A stretch of 52,303 nucleotides of DNA from Acidobacteriota bacterium (GTDB lineage: Bacteria; Acidobacteriota; Terriglobia; Terriglobales; Acidobacteriaceae). Within the stretch, counting starts at the first letter, position 1, and every line of letters starts with the position of its first letter. Shown piece by piece: positions 25,119 to 34,862 of the stretch. The stretch lies in the NCBI GenBank assembly GCA_013285705.1, contig JABDHA010000022.1, positions 1-52,303 on the forward strand, given 5' to 3'. The notes beneath the pieces are model-generated. The model worked only from the letters and a program-made list of their open reading frames with translations, did no database searches and was not told the DNA's origin. The position numbers were made by a program, and so were the translations under genes.

Positions 25119-25342
25119 GAGCGCGGCTATATTTTAGCAAATTTGTCTCACCTGCTAAAACGATAATGCTTGCTTTGAGCGAGATAATTTCATGCTCGTG
25201 CATACTCGCGATACTCCACATAGCCCTTCTACAACGCGCGTTTTAATAGCGTACTTCTGGGAAAAAGGAAATCGTCGAAATCTCTTTCTTTATTGCACAG
25301 AGTGAAACGATCTGTAGCAATTCTGAAATCTTATTTTCCTCG

Positions 25343-25372
25343 TTGACACCGTATTCCTACACAACCTACAAA
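25343..25372 (+). promoter_or_regulatory. Candidate promoter of the first TonB-dependent receptor
   Basis: TTGACA and TACAAA are separated by 18 bases, about 100 bases before the receptor's ATG, in the 350-base gap after the regulator. Two short matches to the inverse of the GAATCGTTTT repeat (AAAACGAT at 25158-25165 and GAAACGAT at 25304-25311) lie upstream and may be operator half-sites. Nothing else is recognised in 25119-25468. Confidence 0.4.
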
Positions 25373-25468
25373 GCCGATGGAATCGAGCAAGGAAGATGCG
25401 CTGACACCATATGTCCTGCAGACAGTGCGCACGCTCCCTGCTCCGTGCGCCAAAGTTGAGGAGGCAGT

Positions 25469-28400
25469 ATGCACATCAGAATCGATCATAATGAGACCGT
25501 CGCAAAGAGCGATGGCGTGTTTTCGGGTTTCTTGCGAGTAGGGTTTTGGCTAGGTTTGCGCCATGCCGTAGCGATAACAGCCGTCGGTATCCTTGCGTTG
25601 CCGGTGGCGCTTCGTGCGCAAACCGGTCAAGGCTCAATAGGCGGAACGGTCCACGATCCGCGCGGCGATGTTATCCCTCATGCTGTCATCGACGTCGTCA
25701 GTGACTCGACGGGCGTCCAGCAGAAAACCGTGTCGAATGATGAAGGAGCGTTTCAGGTGCCCTCGCTTAACCCAGGCGAGTACACGGTGAATGTCTCTGC
25801 GGCTGGCTTTGAGCAAAAGACAACAAAACTGGTTACGGTGTCCGGTGTCGGTCTCACCACGCTGGACGTATCTCTTGAAGTGGGCAGAAACAACGCCGTG
25901 GTCACCGTAAATGCGAATGCAGACCTGTTGACTAGGAACGAGTCTGACGTGAGCACGACCGTCGATCACAAGCTTGTTCTCGATCTTCCTTATCCGGAGC
26001 GCAGCTCTCTGGAGGCCTCATTGCTTGTTCCCGGCGTGCAGGGAGATACATTACAGCCGGGCGGAATCTCAACGGAAAACCCAAACGCCTATACAAGCTA
26101 TGTTGTCCCTGGCGCCAGCATCGTCATTGGCGGCGCGCCTCCTGGCACCAGTTCCGTTGTCGTGGACGGCTCCGACGTTACACAGGCCAGCTATGCTCGT
26201 ACTGGCGTTAACCTCTCCGGACGCGAGGTGCAGGAAACGACCGCGATTGTTACCGGTCTTTCTGCCAAATATGGCCGAACTGGTGGAGGCGTTATTGTCC
26301 AGAGCAGCGCAGCAGGCACCAGGGACTATCATGGCGCCGTCACCTATCGACACACCGACCCATACTTCAATGCTTTCCCAGATGGAAACACTGCGCCCAA
26401 TGCTCTACACGAAAATTATTATGGATTCTACGTCGGCGGTCCCGTTTGGATCCCAAAAATCTACCCGCGTCGCGATAAGACCTTTTTCTTCGTCGGAGTT
26501 GAGCCGGCGCGCTTGAAAAATTCCTTTGGCTTTCGTGGAATATTCCCCACGCCGGACGAGCTCGCGGGTCATATTCACAATTCACTGACACTTTTGAACC
26601 AAAGCATCTTGAAATCTTCGGGGTACGATGCGGCTCTTGCTGCCCCGCGCATTGGTGCCATCAACTATCAATCCACCGTGGACGCGAACGGATTTCCCAA
26701 TGGTCCATACAACGCATCGCAAATTCGGGCGATTCCGAATGACGATGTATCGGCGCAGCTTGCGAATAACCCCTTCGCGCAGTATGTCCTGTCGTTGTTT
26801 CCGACGCCCAGCAACCCCGGGCCTTATGTAAAGTTCGACAATCCTCAGGCCACCTCGCAAAATGATGGCACCAATGCCACGTACCAGCGTGGCGTCGTTA
26901 ATGTGGACAATCGATATTCCATTCGGATGGATCATCATTTCAACAACACGGACCAGATATTCGCCCGCTACACGGTCACTCCTGTCACCGCCAACAGGTT
27001 CTTTGCTGTCGATGCGTCCAACCCGTTGACGATCGTGCCGACCGACTCTGCGCGCACTCATGACATTGCACTCGGCTACACGCACGTATTCTCGAACAGC
27101 GTCGTCAATAGCTTTCACTACTCGTTCATGCGAGTGAACCAGCAACGCCTTCCTCCTCCCATCACGCAAACCAAGGATTTCGCGGGTGCCTACGGACTCA
27201 CTCCCGCATCGTTCGGCTATGGGTTTCCCAGTCTTGGGAATCTCAACCAGAACGGCGTTGCTTATACCATGCAGATGGGGACCGCGACCGCAGCCATTCA
27301 GGTCGATCAGAACTTCATAGCCGGCGATGATGTTACCTGGACGCATGGAAAGCACCTGTTCCAGTTCGGCGCTGATATTCGCTGGATTCAATCGAATCAG
27401 TACGATCTCAGCGGGGCCACCGGAGGCAAGTACAACTTTCTCGGTGCACAGACGAACAATGGTTCCGCTGGCGGCGCTCCTCTCGCAACTTTCATTCTTG
27501 GCACCATCTCCGCTTTCAGTAATACGCCCGTTGAAGTTCCCGGCTACTATCGCTGGCATTACTATGCCGGCTACTTCCAGGATGACTGGCGCATCACGCC
27601 AAAATTGACGATCAATGCCGGGCTGCGTTACGAGCTCGAAACGCCCCGTACGGAGAAGTACGACAATCAGGCATACATTCGGCTTAACACCGCGGGGAAT
27701 CTCAATGGCGTGCTGCCCACCAGCACTGCGTACTGCTTCTCGAATGCATGTGGCAATCCCCAGACGCTCTGGCCTATCAATTACAAAGGCTTTGAGCCTC
27801 GCATAGGCTTTGCCTACGCGCCCACTCCTCGTACCACTGTGCGAGCCGCATATACTTTGCAACGGCTCCCGCTCACCGGATACGAGAATATCCCCGATCC
27901 CAATTTCAACGTGGCGTCTCAGACCGTTGGAAATCAGAGCGGAGGCGTCGCGCCAAACTCGACGGTCAACTACATTACCAATCCTGTAGGAGCTCTTACC
28001 TCGGCCTACACTGCGTTAGCCGGCAACCGTGGTCCCATACTTTACTCCACAGGACTGGCTCCGGTTTTTGTATCGCAGAGCAACTCCGTGCCCTATACGC
28101 AGAGCTGGTCGTTCACGCTGCAATACCAGCCGGCGCCCTTTACTATTCTCCAGGCTACCTATAACGGCGCCAAAGGCACGCATCTCATCGGACCGTTCAC
28201 GAATGCGCTCAACACCCCTAGCCTCGGTACCATCATCAACGCGGTTCAGACCCACCAGAACCTTGGTGCCAATGCCCCTAATAGTTATGGCATTACACAG
28301 AACGGCGCGCTTTTATCGGAAACGAATCTGCAACTGCTGAACCCTTATCAGAACTTCTTCAACCAGGTGCTTCCCGAAATTTATCCACGCGGCGGCACCA

Positions 28401-29302
28401 TGGAGTACAACGGTGTTTATCTGAGCGTGAACCAGCGCTTCGGATACGGCCTTTCTGTGCTGGCAAATTACACATGGTCCAAGACGATGGACGATGTCCC
28501 CGATACCAATACCGGTGCCAACTCAGGTGGCTTCGGCTCTGCGCCTCCGCAGAACCCGTATGACCCAAAGGCGGAGTGGTCTGTATCCGGCTTCGATCAA
28601 CCCAGCCGCCTCAAGGTGGGTTATGCCTATGAGCTTCCTATAGGTCGTGGGCAATGGCTGGACGCGCACAACGGATTCCTCAATCAGATAATTGGCAACA
28701 TCTCCACAGCAGGTATCGCCACATACACCGATGGCCTGCCCAGCGCCATCACCCTCGGTACGGTCGGCTACTTCGTCTCCGTCACGCCATCCGGCACTAA
28801 TGGCTGCACCGTCAGTGGCAGTGCGAAGTACTGCACTGCTAGCGCACTGCCTTCGGGCTACACTCTTCGCCCCGACATCGTCCCCGGCGTTCCTCTTCTC
28901 AACAAAAATTGGAAGAAAAACGCTCTGGGGACGAATTTCACTCCGTATCTCAATCCAGCAGCCTTTGCCGTTCCGGGGTCACTCAACAACCCGGCTCTCG
29001 GTAATGCTCCACGCCTGCTGGCCGGTGCCCGTAGTCCGCGCGAAGCGCTCTTTGATATGCAATTCACGAAAGGAATCGAATTTGGCGAACGTTATCATCT
29101 CAACGTCACCGGCACCTTCAGCAACGTCTTCAATCATCCTGTCTATTACGGAAGCAACCACGTGCTCGACAGTTCGCTGACCACCTCCAACGTAACCGGA
29201 ACAGTCACGCCAAATGCGACAGCGAGCTTCGGCCAGTTCAATCAGTCACAGACGGCAGGCATGTCACGTATCATCCGCGTCGGAGCGGAGTTCACCTTCT
29301 AA
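25469..29302 (+). CDS. TonB-dependent outer-membrane receptor with N-terminal carboxypeptidase-regulatory-like domain
   Basis: This is a 1277-residue outer-membrane protein. A long signal region ends near residue 50 (ALRAQT). Residues ~54-140 form a carboxypeptidase-like beta-sandwich (GSIGGTVHDPRGDVIPHAVI, then GEYTVNVSAAGFEQ). A plug-like segment follows (SVVVDGSDVTQASYARTGVN), then a large beta-barrel ending in the aromatic terminus GAEFTF. Acidobacteria use such SusC-like proteins to import oligosaccharides and other large nutrients with energy from TonB/ExbBD. The ribosome-binding site GAGGAGG is strong. It is followed by a GH92 gene and a GH39-like gene and preceded by the sugar-type regulator, so glycan uptake is likely. 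No SusD partner gene is present, which is normal for this phylum. Confidence 0.92.
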   Translation: MHIRIDHNETVAKSDGVFSGFLRVGFWLGLRHAVAITAVGILALPVALRAQTGQGSIGGTVHDPRGDVIPHAVIDVVSDSTGVQQKTVSNDEGAFQVPSLNPGEYTVNVSAAGFEQKTTKLVTVSGVGLTTLDVSLEVGRNNAVVTVNANADLLTRNESDVSTTVDHKLVLDLPYPERSSLEASLLVPGVQGDTLQPGGISTENPNAYTSYVVPGASIVIGGAPPGTSSVVVDGSDVTQASYARTGVNLSGREVQETTAIVTGLSAKYGRTGGGVIVQSSAAGTRDYHGAVTYRHTDPYFNAFPDGNTAPNALHENYYGFYVGGPVWIPKIYPRRDKTFFFVGVEPARLKNSFGFRGIFPTPDELAGHIHNSLTLLNQSILKSSGYDAALAAPRIGAINYQSTVDANGFPNGPYNASQIRAIPNDDVSAQLANNPFAQYVLSLFPTPSNPGPYVKFDNPQATSQNDGTNATYQRGVVNVDNRYSIRMDHHFNNTDQIFARYTVTPVTANRFFAVDASNPLTIVPTDSARTHDIALGYTHVFSNSVVNSFHYSFMRVNQQRLPPPITQTKDFAGAYGLTPASFGYGFPSLGNLNQNGVAYTMQMGTATAAIQVDQNFIAGDDVTWTHGKHLFQFGADIRWIQSNQYDLSGATGGKYNFLGAQTNNGSAGGAPLATFILGTISAFSNTPVEVPGYYRWHYYAGYFQDDWRITPKLTINAGLRYELETPRTEKYDNQAYIRLNTAGNLNGVLPTSTAYCFSNACGNPQTLWPINYKGFEPRIGFAYAPTPRTTVRAAYTLQRLPLTGYENIPDPNFNVASQTVGNQSGGVAPNSTVNYITNPVGALTSAYTALAGNRGPILYSTGLAPVFVSQSNSVPYTQSWSFTLQYQPAPFTILQATYNGAKGTHLIGPFTNALNTPSLGTIINAVQTHQNLGANAPNSYGITQNGALLSETNLQLLNPYQNFFNQVLPEIYPRGGTMEYNGVYLSVNQRFGYGLSVLANYTWSKTMDDVPDTNTGANSGGFGSAPPQNPYDPKAEWSVSGFDQPSRLKVGYAYELPIGRGQWLDAHNGFLNQIIGNISTAGIATYTDGLPSAITLGTVGYFVSVTPSGTNGCTVSGSAKYCTASALPSGYTLRPDIVPGVPLLNKNWKKNALGTNFTPYLNPAAFAVPGSLNNPALGNAPRLLAGARSPREALFDMQFTKGIEFGERYHLNVTGTFSNVFNHPVYYGSNHVLDSSLTTSNVTGTVTPNATASFGQFNQSQTAGMSRIIRVGAEFTF

Positions 29303-29317
29303 TCGCAATACGATTGC

Positions 29318-29346
29318 TGTGGCGCGCCAGCCTCCGACGCGCCACA
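29318..29346 (+). terminator. Rho-independent-type terminator after the TonB receptor
   Basis: TGTGGCGCG and its complement CGCGCCACA are separated by 11 bases, beginning 16 bases after the receptor stop and followed by AATTTTC. It should separate the receptor transcript from the GH92 gene. Confidence 0.7.
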
Positions 29347-29490
29347 AATTTTCGCTTTCGATATTGCACAACGTAATCAACTAACTTTGTTTAGAACCCG
29401 GCGCGTCAACGCGTTTCAGGATGCGAGACAATTGCGAACGCACCAAACACGCATGGACGGCCCATCTTGCGAGCGTCTATAACGGCGGGG

Positions 29491-31780
29491 ATGAAAGGAA
29501 AAGAAGTGCAGTATCGGCTGTTCCCTAGGCGCATAAGCAGTTGTTTTCAATATGTGACACAATCTGGTGCCCTCCTCCTGCTCTTTCTCGTTTGCAGCGC
29601 CGCCTTCACTCAGTCTTTGGATCCCTACAGTCTCGTTGATCCTCGAATTGGCATCGCTCATGATGGGCAAACGTATCCAGTTGTGGGTATGCCCTTCGGC
29701 ATGACAGGCTGGACGCCGGAGACACAGGCTACAGAGGATAAATGCCTGTCGCCCTATTACTACAAGGACAGCAAGCTCACAGGCTTTCGTGGCAGCCACT
29801 GGTTGAGCGGCAGTTGTACGGAGGACTACGGCAGTGTAACTCTCATGCCGGTCACAGGTGAACTCAAAGTCACGCCTGCTGCGCGTGCCTCACAGTTCTC
29901 CCATAGCTCCGAGGTCATGTCACCGGCATACTATTCCGTATTTCTGCGGGATTATCAGACAAAGGTTGAGTTAACAGGTACCCTGCACGCCGGAATGCTG
30001 CGGCTGACGTATCCTGCGACAGGAGCACGGCATCTTGTAGTGCAGCCCAACGTAAGAGTGGGGCAAGGCTTCGTCGAAGTCAGGCCTGAGCAGCACGAGA
30101 TTGTCGGCTATAACCCCGTCGTTCGTATCTATCAAGGCGCAGGCGAGTCCGCAGGTTTCAACGGCTACTTCGCTGTCCGCTTCCGGGAAAATATCGCCGA
30201 CTTCGGCACCTGGTGCGGAGATCGGATCGTACAGAACTTGCGCAGCACGAAGAATCCTTCTCAAACGGGTGCCTTCATTACCTTCGCAAACGCCGCGTCC
30301 TCGCAGGTAATCGTCAAGGTGGGCACTTCCTTCACCAGCATCGAAGAAGCAGAGAAGAACCTTGATGCTGAAGAGAGTGGATGGGACTTCGAACAAGTGC
30401 ATCATGCTGCTGAAACAGCCTGGAGGCACCTATTAGAGAGAATTGAGATCGAAGGCGGCACGACTGAACAGCAGACAATTTTTTATACGGCGTTGTTCCA
30501 CTCCTCCCTTGCCCCGAGGATCGTCAGCGATGCCGACGGTACTTACAACGGATTCGCTCAGGAGGGCAGGCTCCATCACACAGCTGATGGCTCTGCACAC
30601 TATGATGACTTCTCTCTGGGATACATTCCGCGCACTTCATCCACTGCTCACCATTCTCGAGCCCGATCGTGATCAGCAGATGGTGCAGAGCCTCATCGAC
30701 AAAGGCGAGCAGGGAGGATTCCTTCCCATCTTCCCTACCTGGAATAGCTATACCTCCGAGATGATCGGCGATCACGCGGCAGCCGTGATCGTTGACGCCT
30801 ATGTGAAGGGATTGCGCAACTTCGATGTTGCCAGCGCCTGGCGCCTCATCAGGCAGAACGACTTTGTTACGCCCCCACGCGATCAATACATCGGAGGCAG
30901 GGGCCGCCGCGCTCTCGACTCTTATCAGCGTTACGGGTTCATTCCCATGGAAGACGAAGTCCTCGACGGCTTTCATCACCACGAACAAGTATCCCGAACT
31001 CTTGAGTATGCTTACGACGACTACGTAAGCTCCCAATTCGCGGAAGCACTTGGCCACACCAAAGATGCAGCCCTGCTGCGAAGGCGTTCTGCGAACTGGC
31101 GCAACGTCTTCGATCCATCCACAGGCTTTGTGCGCGGACGCCATGCTAATGGACAGTGGGTAACGCCGTTCGATCCATCGAAACCGGCCTCATTCATTAC
31201 CGAGGGAGTTCCTTGGCAGTACACCTTCTTCGTGCCGCACGATATTCCCGGGCTTATTCAGGCCAGCGGTGGCCCGGCCAATTTCATTGCAAAGCTGGAC
31301 AGGCTCTTCGCAAAAGGCCTCTACGATCAGGGAAATGAGCCGAGCCATGGCATCGCATATCTCTACAACGACGCCGAAGTCCCATGGAAAACACAGGAGC
31401 GAGTACGTCAGATTATGCTGTCGCAGTTCCACACAGGGCCCGATGGCTTGCCTGGCAACGATGATGCTGGCCAAATGTCCGCCTGGTACGTGCTCACCGC
31501 CATGGGCTTTTATCCGAAGTGCCCCGGAACACTTTTCTATACGATCGGATCCCCACTCTTCACTCGCATCGTGATTCATCAGGACAACGGGCGCAATTTC
31601 ACCATTCTTGCCTCAGGAAATTCTGCGGAAAGAATATTTGTACGGTCCGCAAAACTGAATGGCAAACCGCTGCCCCAACTCGAATTCAGCCACCAGGACA
31701 TCGTGACGGGTTCCACTCTCGTACTCGAAATGAGCGCTAAACCACACCAGGCAAAACCGGAATCGAATGATGGCAAATAA
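29491..31780 (+). pseudogene. GH92 alpha-mannosidase interrupted by a frameshift in a CT repeat
   Basis: GH92 enzymes are calcium-dependent exo-alpha-mannosidases. The first frame (to 30672) has a signal peptide (ALLLLFLVCSAAFTQS), the DPRIG start of the mature domain and FRGSHWLSGSC; it ends in HYDDFSLGYIPR. The second frame carries on from 30609 with SLWDTFRALHPLLTIL and ends at 31780. It includes GNEPSHGIAYLYNDA and GNDDAGQMSAWYV, the blocks with the catalytic acid and base. The family motif DDFSLWDTFRALHPL is restored if one CT unit is added to the run at 30611-30617, so 2 bases appear lost. The whole family length is otherwise intact. Starts at 29491 (ATG) or 29506 (GTG after AAAGGA) are possible. 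It could be a recent inactivation, a slippage switch or a sequencing error. Confidence 0.82.
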
Positions 31781-34700
31781 CCGCTGGCATATCTCGCATA
31801 TTTTCATTTGCATCATTGCTCTCGCCCTTGGATCAGGATCAGCTATCGGTGCGCAGATGATTACAGGCGCCCGCATGCCGGGTTTCGCCGAGGCATTTGA
31901 TCTCGCTCCCAGCCAGCAGGCTAAAGACTATTCCGTGGAAGAAATCGCCGTTTCAGCAGGATCGACAACCGGTGTCGACGTCCTCTTACCTGGAGAGCAT
32001 GTTTCTTTTACCTTTCGGTTCAAGAATCAAACCTCTCAGTTCATAAGAGCTACTGGCGTCATGCAGTTGATCAGTTATCGAACGCAGGTGCCGGCCGGAG
32101 AGGTGTGGGCCCCGCATGTTTCAAAGATTGCGAACGAATGCTCCACGCCATTCCAACTGAGCCTGCCGCCTTCCGGGACTGACGACATTGTTATAGAGCC
32201 TCGCGTGCCGGAAAGGTTCGGCGGCTACGTTCTCGTCGCTGATGTCGCAGGCGAAGGGCGGTCTTTTGCCGCGGCTCTCGCTCGCTCGCTCACTCCTGAT
32301 AAAGGGCGCGTGCAGTTTCCGACCTATGCTCTTGATGCCACATGGCCGCAGTTTATGAATGAAAACGTGCTCGCGCTCTTTGAGAAGCTCGGGGTAAAGG
32401 CCATGCGTCTGCCTGCATCCTACGCGCCCGAGTCTGCGCCGGAGTATCCCGCACTGCAGCGCAACCTCGATCTCTATATGGGATGGGCAAAGCGGCACGA
32501 CGTATCGGTCATGCTCACGCTGGACAACGGATCGATGACGACGCAACCTCTCGGACGTCCGCGCCCCTGGCTATCTTCGGAAGGGAAGATGCTTAAGTCG
32601 AAATCGGACGAGGCCTGGATGCCGCAGTACGATCCTGACTTTCAGAACTGGGTGGAACGCCTGGCCACGCGCTACGGCTGGCCAAACGGCAACCTGAATG
32701 CCGTTGAGTTATGGAACGAGCCGTGGGAAAGCACTTCGATCTCCGGCTGGGGCGCTGATATTTCACGCTACCGCGAAATCTATACAAGCATGGCGCAGGG
32801 TGTGGAAGCAGCTCGCCGGAAGGCCGGTGTGCAGGTGCTTATCGGAGGCACTTGCTCTTCCTCGAATGCGCGCGACAAGCTCTTTGCCGATGGCTCGGAC
32901 AAATTCCTGAAGTGGCTTGACTTTGTCAGCGTCCACTATCAGCCCCTTGCCGCTGACGCGGCCGAAGAGCCCGCATGGAGAAATCGCAAGAGTCCTTATG
33001 GACCGGTTCGCGTGTGGGATACCGAGAGCTGGATTGCCAACTCTGAAGACCGCTTTCCGGCAGTGATCGCTTCGATGCGCGCGCAGGGTCAAAGCCGCAC
33101 CGCCGGTATCTACGCCGGGAACGTCTACGACAGTCACAACCTTACCGTCGACGGAAAGCCTGTCGCGATTGTGCAGGCCTGGGCACCAGCCGCCGCAGTG
33201 GCAGCTACGCAGAAGTTCATCGGGCAGCGCGATTTCCACCAGCTTCTCTTTCCCGACGGTCTTCCCTGGGTCTTCGCCTTTGACGGACTGCCCAGCGCGG
33301 AAAAGGCAAAAGAAGATGGCACTCTTGTTGTACTTGGCGATCTCAAGGCGCTCTACGACCCGAATCGCACTGTCTTCCGTTCTGTGCGTATCGCGCCTGA
33401 TGCGCATCTTGTTCTCCATGATCCGGCGCTCCGTCTGCGCGCCTTTGACAGCAACGGCAACGCGCTGCCTCCTTCAGACGGCGCGCTGACCATCCCTCTC
33501 AACGGCACCGGCTATTTCCTGCGTGGCGATGGTCGAAGAGGGTCATTCGCTGCTTTGCTATCTGCGGTGAAATCCGCAGAGATTCACGGCATTGAGCCGG
33601 TGGAGATTGTTGCGCACGATATGACATCTCCGCTGCAGATCGGATCCTCGCTTCGACTGACGCTGACGAATGTGTTGAATCGTCCGATCGAAGCCAGGGT
33701 ATCCGTGCACTTTACCAATCTCTCTGTTTCCATTGCCTCGCAGCAGGTACATCTTGCTGCGAACGAGAAGCGCGATGTAATCTTTTCGCTTTCTCCCGCT
33801 TCACTGTCACCACAGAACGTGTACTCTCTGGAAGCTTCGGTCGATGCGGGCACACAAGGCACAGCTGCGCTTCACGAAGAGCTGCACGTCAATCAAATTG
33901 CTTACCGCACCATTACTGTCGATGGAGACCTGAAAGACTGGACTGGCGTGCTGCCGCAGATTCTTCCTGGCACCGGAATAGGCGTGAATCTTACCGAGGA
34001 AGCCTGGCTTCCTTACAAAGACTTCACGCAGGGGACTGGTAGCAATCTCGCGACCACCTACCTTGCCTACGACGATCACTATTTTTATTTCGCCGCGAAG
34101 ATCGCTGACACGACGCCAGATGCAGGCATGGTCCGCTTCGCAAAGCGGGACGATGATTCCTACTTCTATCCCGGACAAGTGCAGGCACCAGACGGCGTAG
34201 CACTTACCTGGCCTCAGGGTGTGCGGCACTATTCGTACCGCCGACACTTCGATACTCCCTCAGGAACCGGCGAACACGATAACGTCCAGATTGCCTTCAA
34301 CGTTCTGGCGAACAAGCCTCTGCTTCCAAACCCACCCGGTGTTATGCCGCACTTCGTCACCTACTGGGATACTGATTACGAATTCGCATTGAATACCGTC
34401 GCACCCGCCTTCGGTGGAGGAACGGAAATCTGGCGCCTGCAGTCACCGGGAATACCTCGCAAGCACTTTTTCCCTCGTCAGCCGCGCTCGCCTGTCGATG
34501 GTGGTCCGGTGGATGGCCAGCTCGTCACTCGTTATGAAAACGGAACTCGAATTGTCGAAGCGGCCATTCCCTGGAGCGAGATGCCCGAGGTCTACGCGCG
34601 CATACAGCGCGGAGAAACCATAAAGTTCACCTGCCGCGTGAGCGACAACAAGGGACCGGCACACGAACTTGCCACTGGTCGCAGTGTTTCCACTACAAAT

Positions 34701-34790
34701 TCCTTCACCTTTCATGACGATTGGAAGACCCACTGGTCCAACGAACTCGAATTCAGCGCGGAACGTAAGAAACCTACGCAGAAGCAGTGA
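31767..34790 (+). CDS. Exported GH39-like clan-A glycosidase with CBM9-like C-terminal domain
   Basis: This is a 1007-residue protein with a signal peptide (HIFICIIALALGSGSAIGAQ). Residues ~185-500 look like a (beta/alpha)8 barrel of clan GH-A. The likely acid/base is Glu318 in AVELWNEPWES and the likely nucleophile is Glu420 in VWDTESW. A beta-sandwich follows. Residues ~715-1000 (ITVDGDLKDW, then YLAYDDHYFYFAAKIADTTPD) resemble a family 9 carbohydrate-binding module. The start overlaps the end of the GH92 frame by 14 bases (a second ATG at 31770 by 11), so translation is coupled to the downstream half of GH92. The substrate is unknown; GH39 members cleave xylosides, iduronides and related bonds. 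Confidence 0.75.
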   Translation: MMANNRWHISHIFICIIALALGSGSAIGAQMITGARMPGFAEAFDLAPSQQAKDYSVEEIAVSAGSTTGVDVLLPGEHVSFTFRFKNQTSQFIRATGVMQLISYRTQVPAGEVWAPHVSKIANECSTPFQLSLPPSGTDDIVIEPRVPERFGGYVLVADVAGEGRSFAAALARSLTPDKGRVQFPTYALDATWPQFMNENVLALFEKLGVKAMRLPASYAPESAPEYPALQRNLDLYMGWAKRHDVSVMLTLDNGSMTTQPLGRPRPWLSSEGKMLKSKSDEAWMPQYDPDFQNWVERLATRYGWPNGNLNAVELWNEPWESTSISGWGADISRYREIYTSMAQGVEAARRKAGVQVLIGGTCSSSNARDKLFADGSDKFLKWLDFVSVHYQPLAADAAEEPAWRNRKSPYGPVRVWDTESWIANSEDRFPAVIASMRAQGQSRTAGIYAGNVYDSHNLTVDGKPVAIVQAWAPAAAVAATQKFIGQRDFHQLLFPDGLPWVFAFDGLPSAEKAKEDGTLVVLGDLKALYDPNRTVFRSVRIAPDAHLVLHDPALRLRAFDSNGNALPPSDGALTIPLNGTGYFLRGDGRRGSFAALLSAVKSAEIHGIEPVEIVAHDMTSPLQIGSSLRLTLTNVLNRPIEARVSVHFTNLSVSIASQQVHLAANEKRDVIFSLSPASLSPQNVYSLEASVDAGTQGTAALHEELHVNQIAYRTITVDGDLKDWTGVLPQILPGTGIGVNLTEEAWLPYKDFTQGTGSNLATTYLAYDDHYFYFAAKIADTTPDAGMVRFAKRDDDSYFYPGQVQAPDGVALTWPQGVRHYSYRRHFDTPSGTGEHDNVQIAFNVLANKPLLPNPPGVMPHFVTYWDTDYEFALNTVAPAFGGGTEIWRLQSPGIPRKHFFPRQPRSPVDGGPVDGQLVTRYENGTRIVEAAIPWSEMPEVYARIQRGETIKFTCRVSDNKGPAHELATGRSVSTTNSFTFHDDWKTHWSNELEFSAERKKPTQKQ

Positions 34791-34862
34791 ATGGTCGCCT
34801 CGCAACAGCCGTGAAGGCAGAAAAATTGACGTCCTCCGAACGGCGTGGTTCGATGAGAGCTA

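Noticed and set aside
26582-27862. Minus-strand open frame of 426 codons
   Set aside because: It is fully inside the TonB receptor barrel on the other strand and has no recognisable domain.
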